Shown: positions 63,978 to 64,000 of the stretch, in pieces
How the letters are laid out: every line of letters begins with the position of its first letter
Position numbering within the stretch: position 1 is the stretch's first letter
DNA from: Cruorifilaria tuberocauda
Taxonomy: Eukaryota; Nematoda; Chromadorea; Rhabditida; Onchocercidae
DNA: 64,000 nt
Direction of reading: 5' to 3'
Assembly (NCBI GenBank): GCA_013365365.1
Contig: JABVXU010000134.1
Coordinates: 1 to 64,000 of the forward strand
Made by a program: the position numbers and the translations under genes
Notes under the pieces: generated by a model
Told to the model about the DNA's origin: nothing
Databases searched by the model: none
The model's input: the letters and a program-made list of their open reading frames with translations, nothing else

Positions 63978-64000
63978 CTGAAGTTTTTCAGAAAATTAAT

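Noticed and set aside
1..64000. tRNA, rRNA, spliced-leader RNA, transposase, reverse transcriptase, CRISPR or bacterial (Wolbachia-type) insert
   Set aside because: No characteristic motif of any of these was seen on either strand by eye; a formal search could still find diverged fragments.

Overview
The window is eukaryotic nuclear DNA that is strongly A+T-rich. It carries many short exons with clean GT..AG boundaries and T-rich TTTCAG-type 3' splice sites. Several start codons sit just downstream of a TTTCAG or TTTAG acceptor that has no coding exon before it, which is the pattern of spliced-leader trans-splicing. Gene content, intron density and base composition point to a nematode, and the base composition suggests a filarial-type parasite; the species is an inference. 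Exon models were built by hand by matching splice sites, reading phase and family motifs. For the main genes every junction keeps phase, apart from possible single-base coordinate slips.

Layout. (1) 189-5814, minus: voltage-gated calcium channel beta subunit (ccb-1/CACNB family), 11 exons, about 420 aa. (2) 5.8-14.5 kb: a long divergent intergenic region with GA-rich tracts, tandem repeats, a duplicated 65-bp block and a perfect hairpin. (3) 14533-17698, plus: an unrecognised coiled-coil protein with a CPSC motif, 8 exons, about 479 aa. (4) 18278-22356, minus: EME1, the partner of the MUS81 nuclease, 9 exons, about 481 aa. (5) 23756-36661, plus: a P4-ATPase phospholipid flippase of the ATP8A/TAT-1 class, 28 exons, about 1145 aa. 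Its true C-terminus lies in a separate last exon. (6) 39329-45988, plus: EDC4/Ge-1 decapping scaffold, 15 exons, about 801 aa. (7) 46917-47767, minus: CHTF8 (Ctf8), 97 aa, directly downstream of an unrecognised small gene in what looks like an operon. (8) 51028-57317, minus: a large unrecognised proline-rich and low-complexity protein, 11 exons, about 1122 aa, with a likely 3'-UTR intron. (9) 57854-58333, minus: an uncharacterised 159-aa intronless ORF with EFEF repeats. (10) 61185-63977, minus: the C-terminal 455 aa of a DOT1L-type H3K79 methyltransferase; its catalytic domain lies beyond the window.

The genes do not form one pathway. EME1 and CHTF8 both act in genome maintenance and EDC4 in mRNA decay, but they are not adjacent as a functional cluster. 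I found no defence island, mobile-element gene, CRISPR array, tRNA or rRNA. The less explained material is the unrecognised genes, the probable CHTF8 operon, two fold-back sequences inside flippase introns, and several local repeat families.
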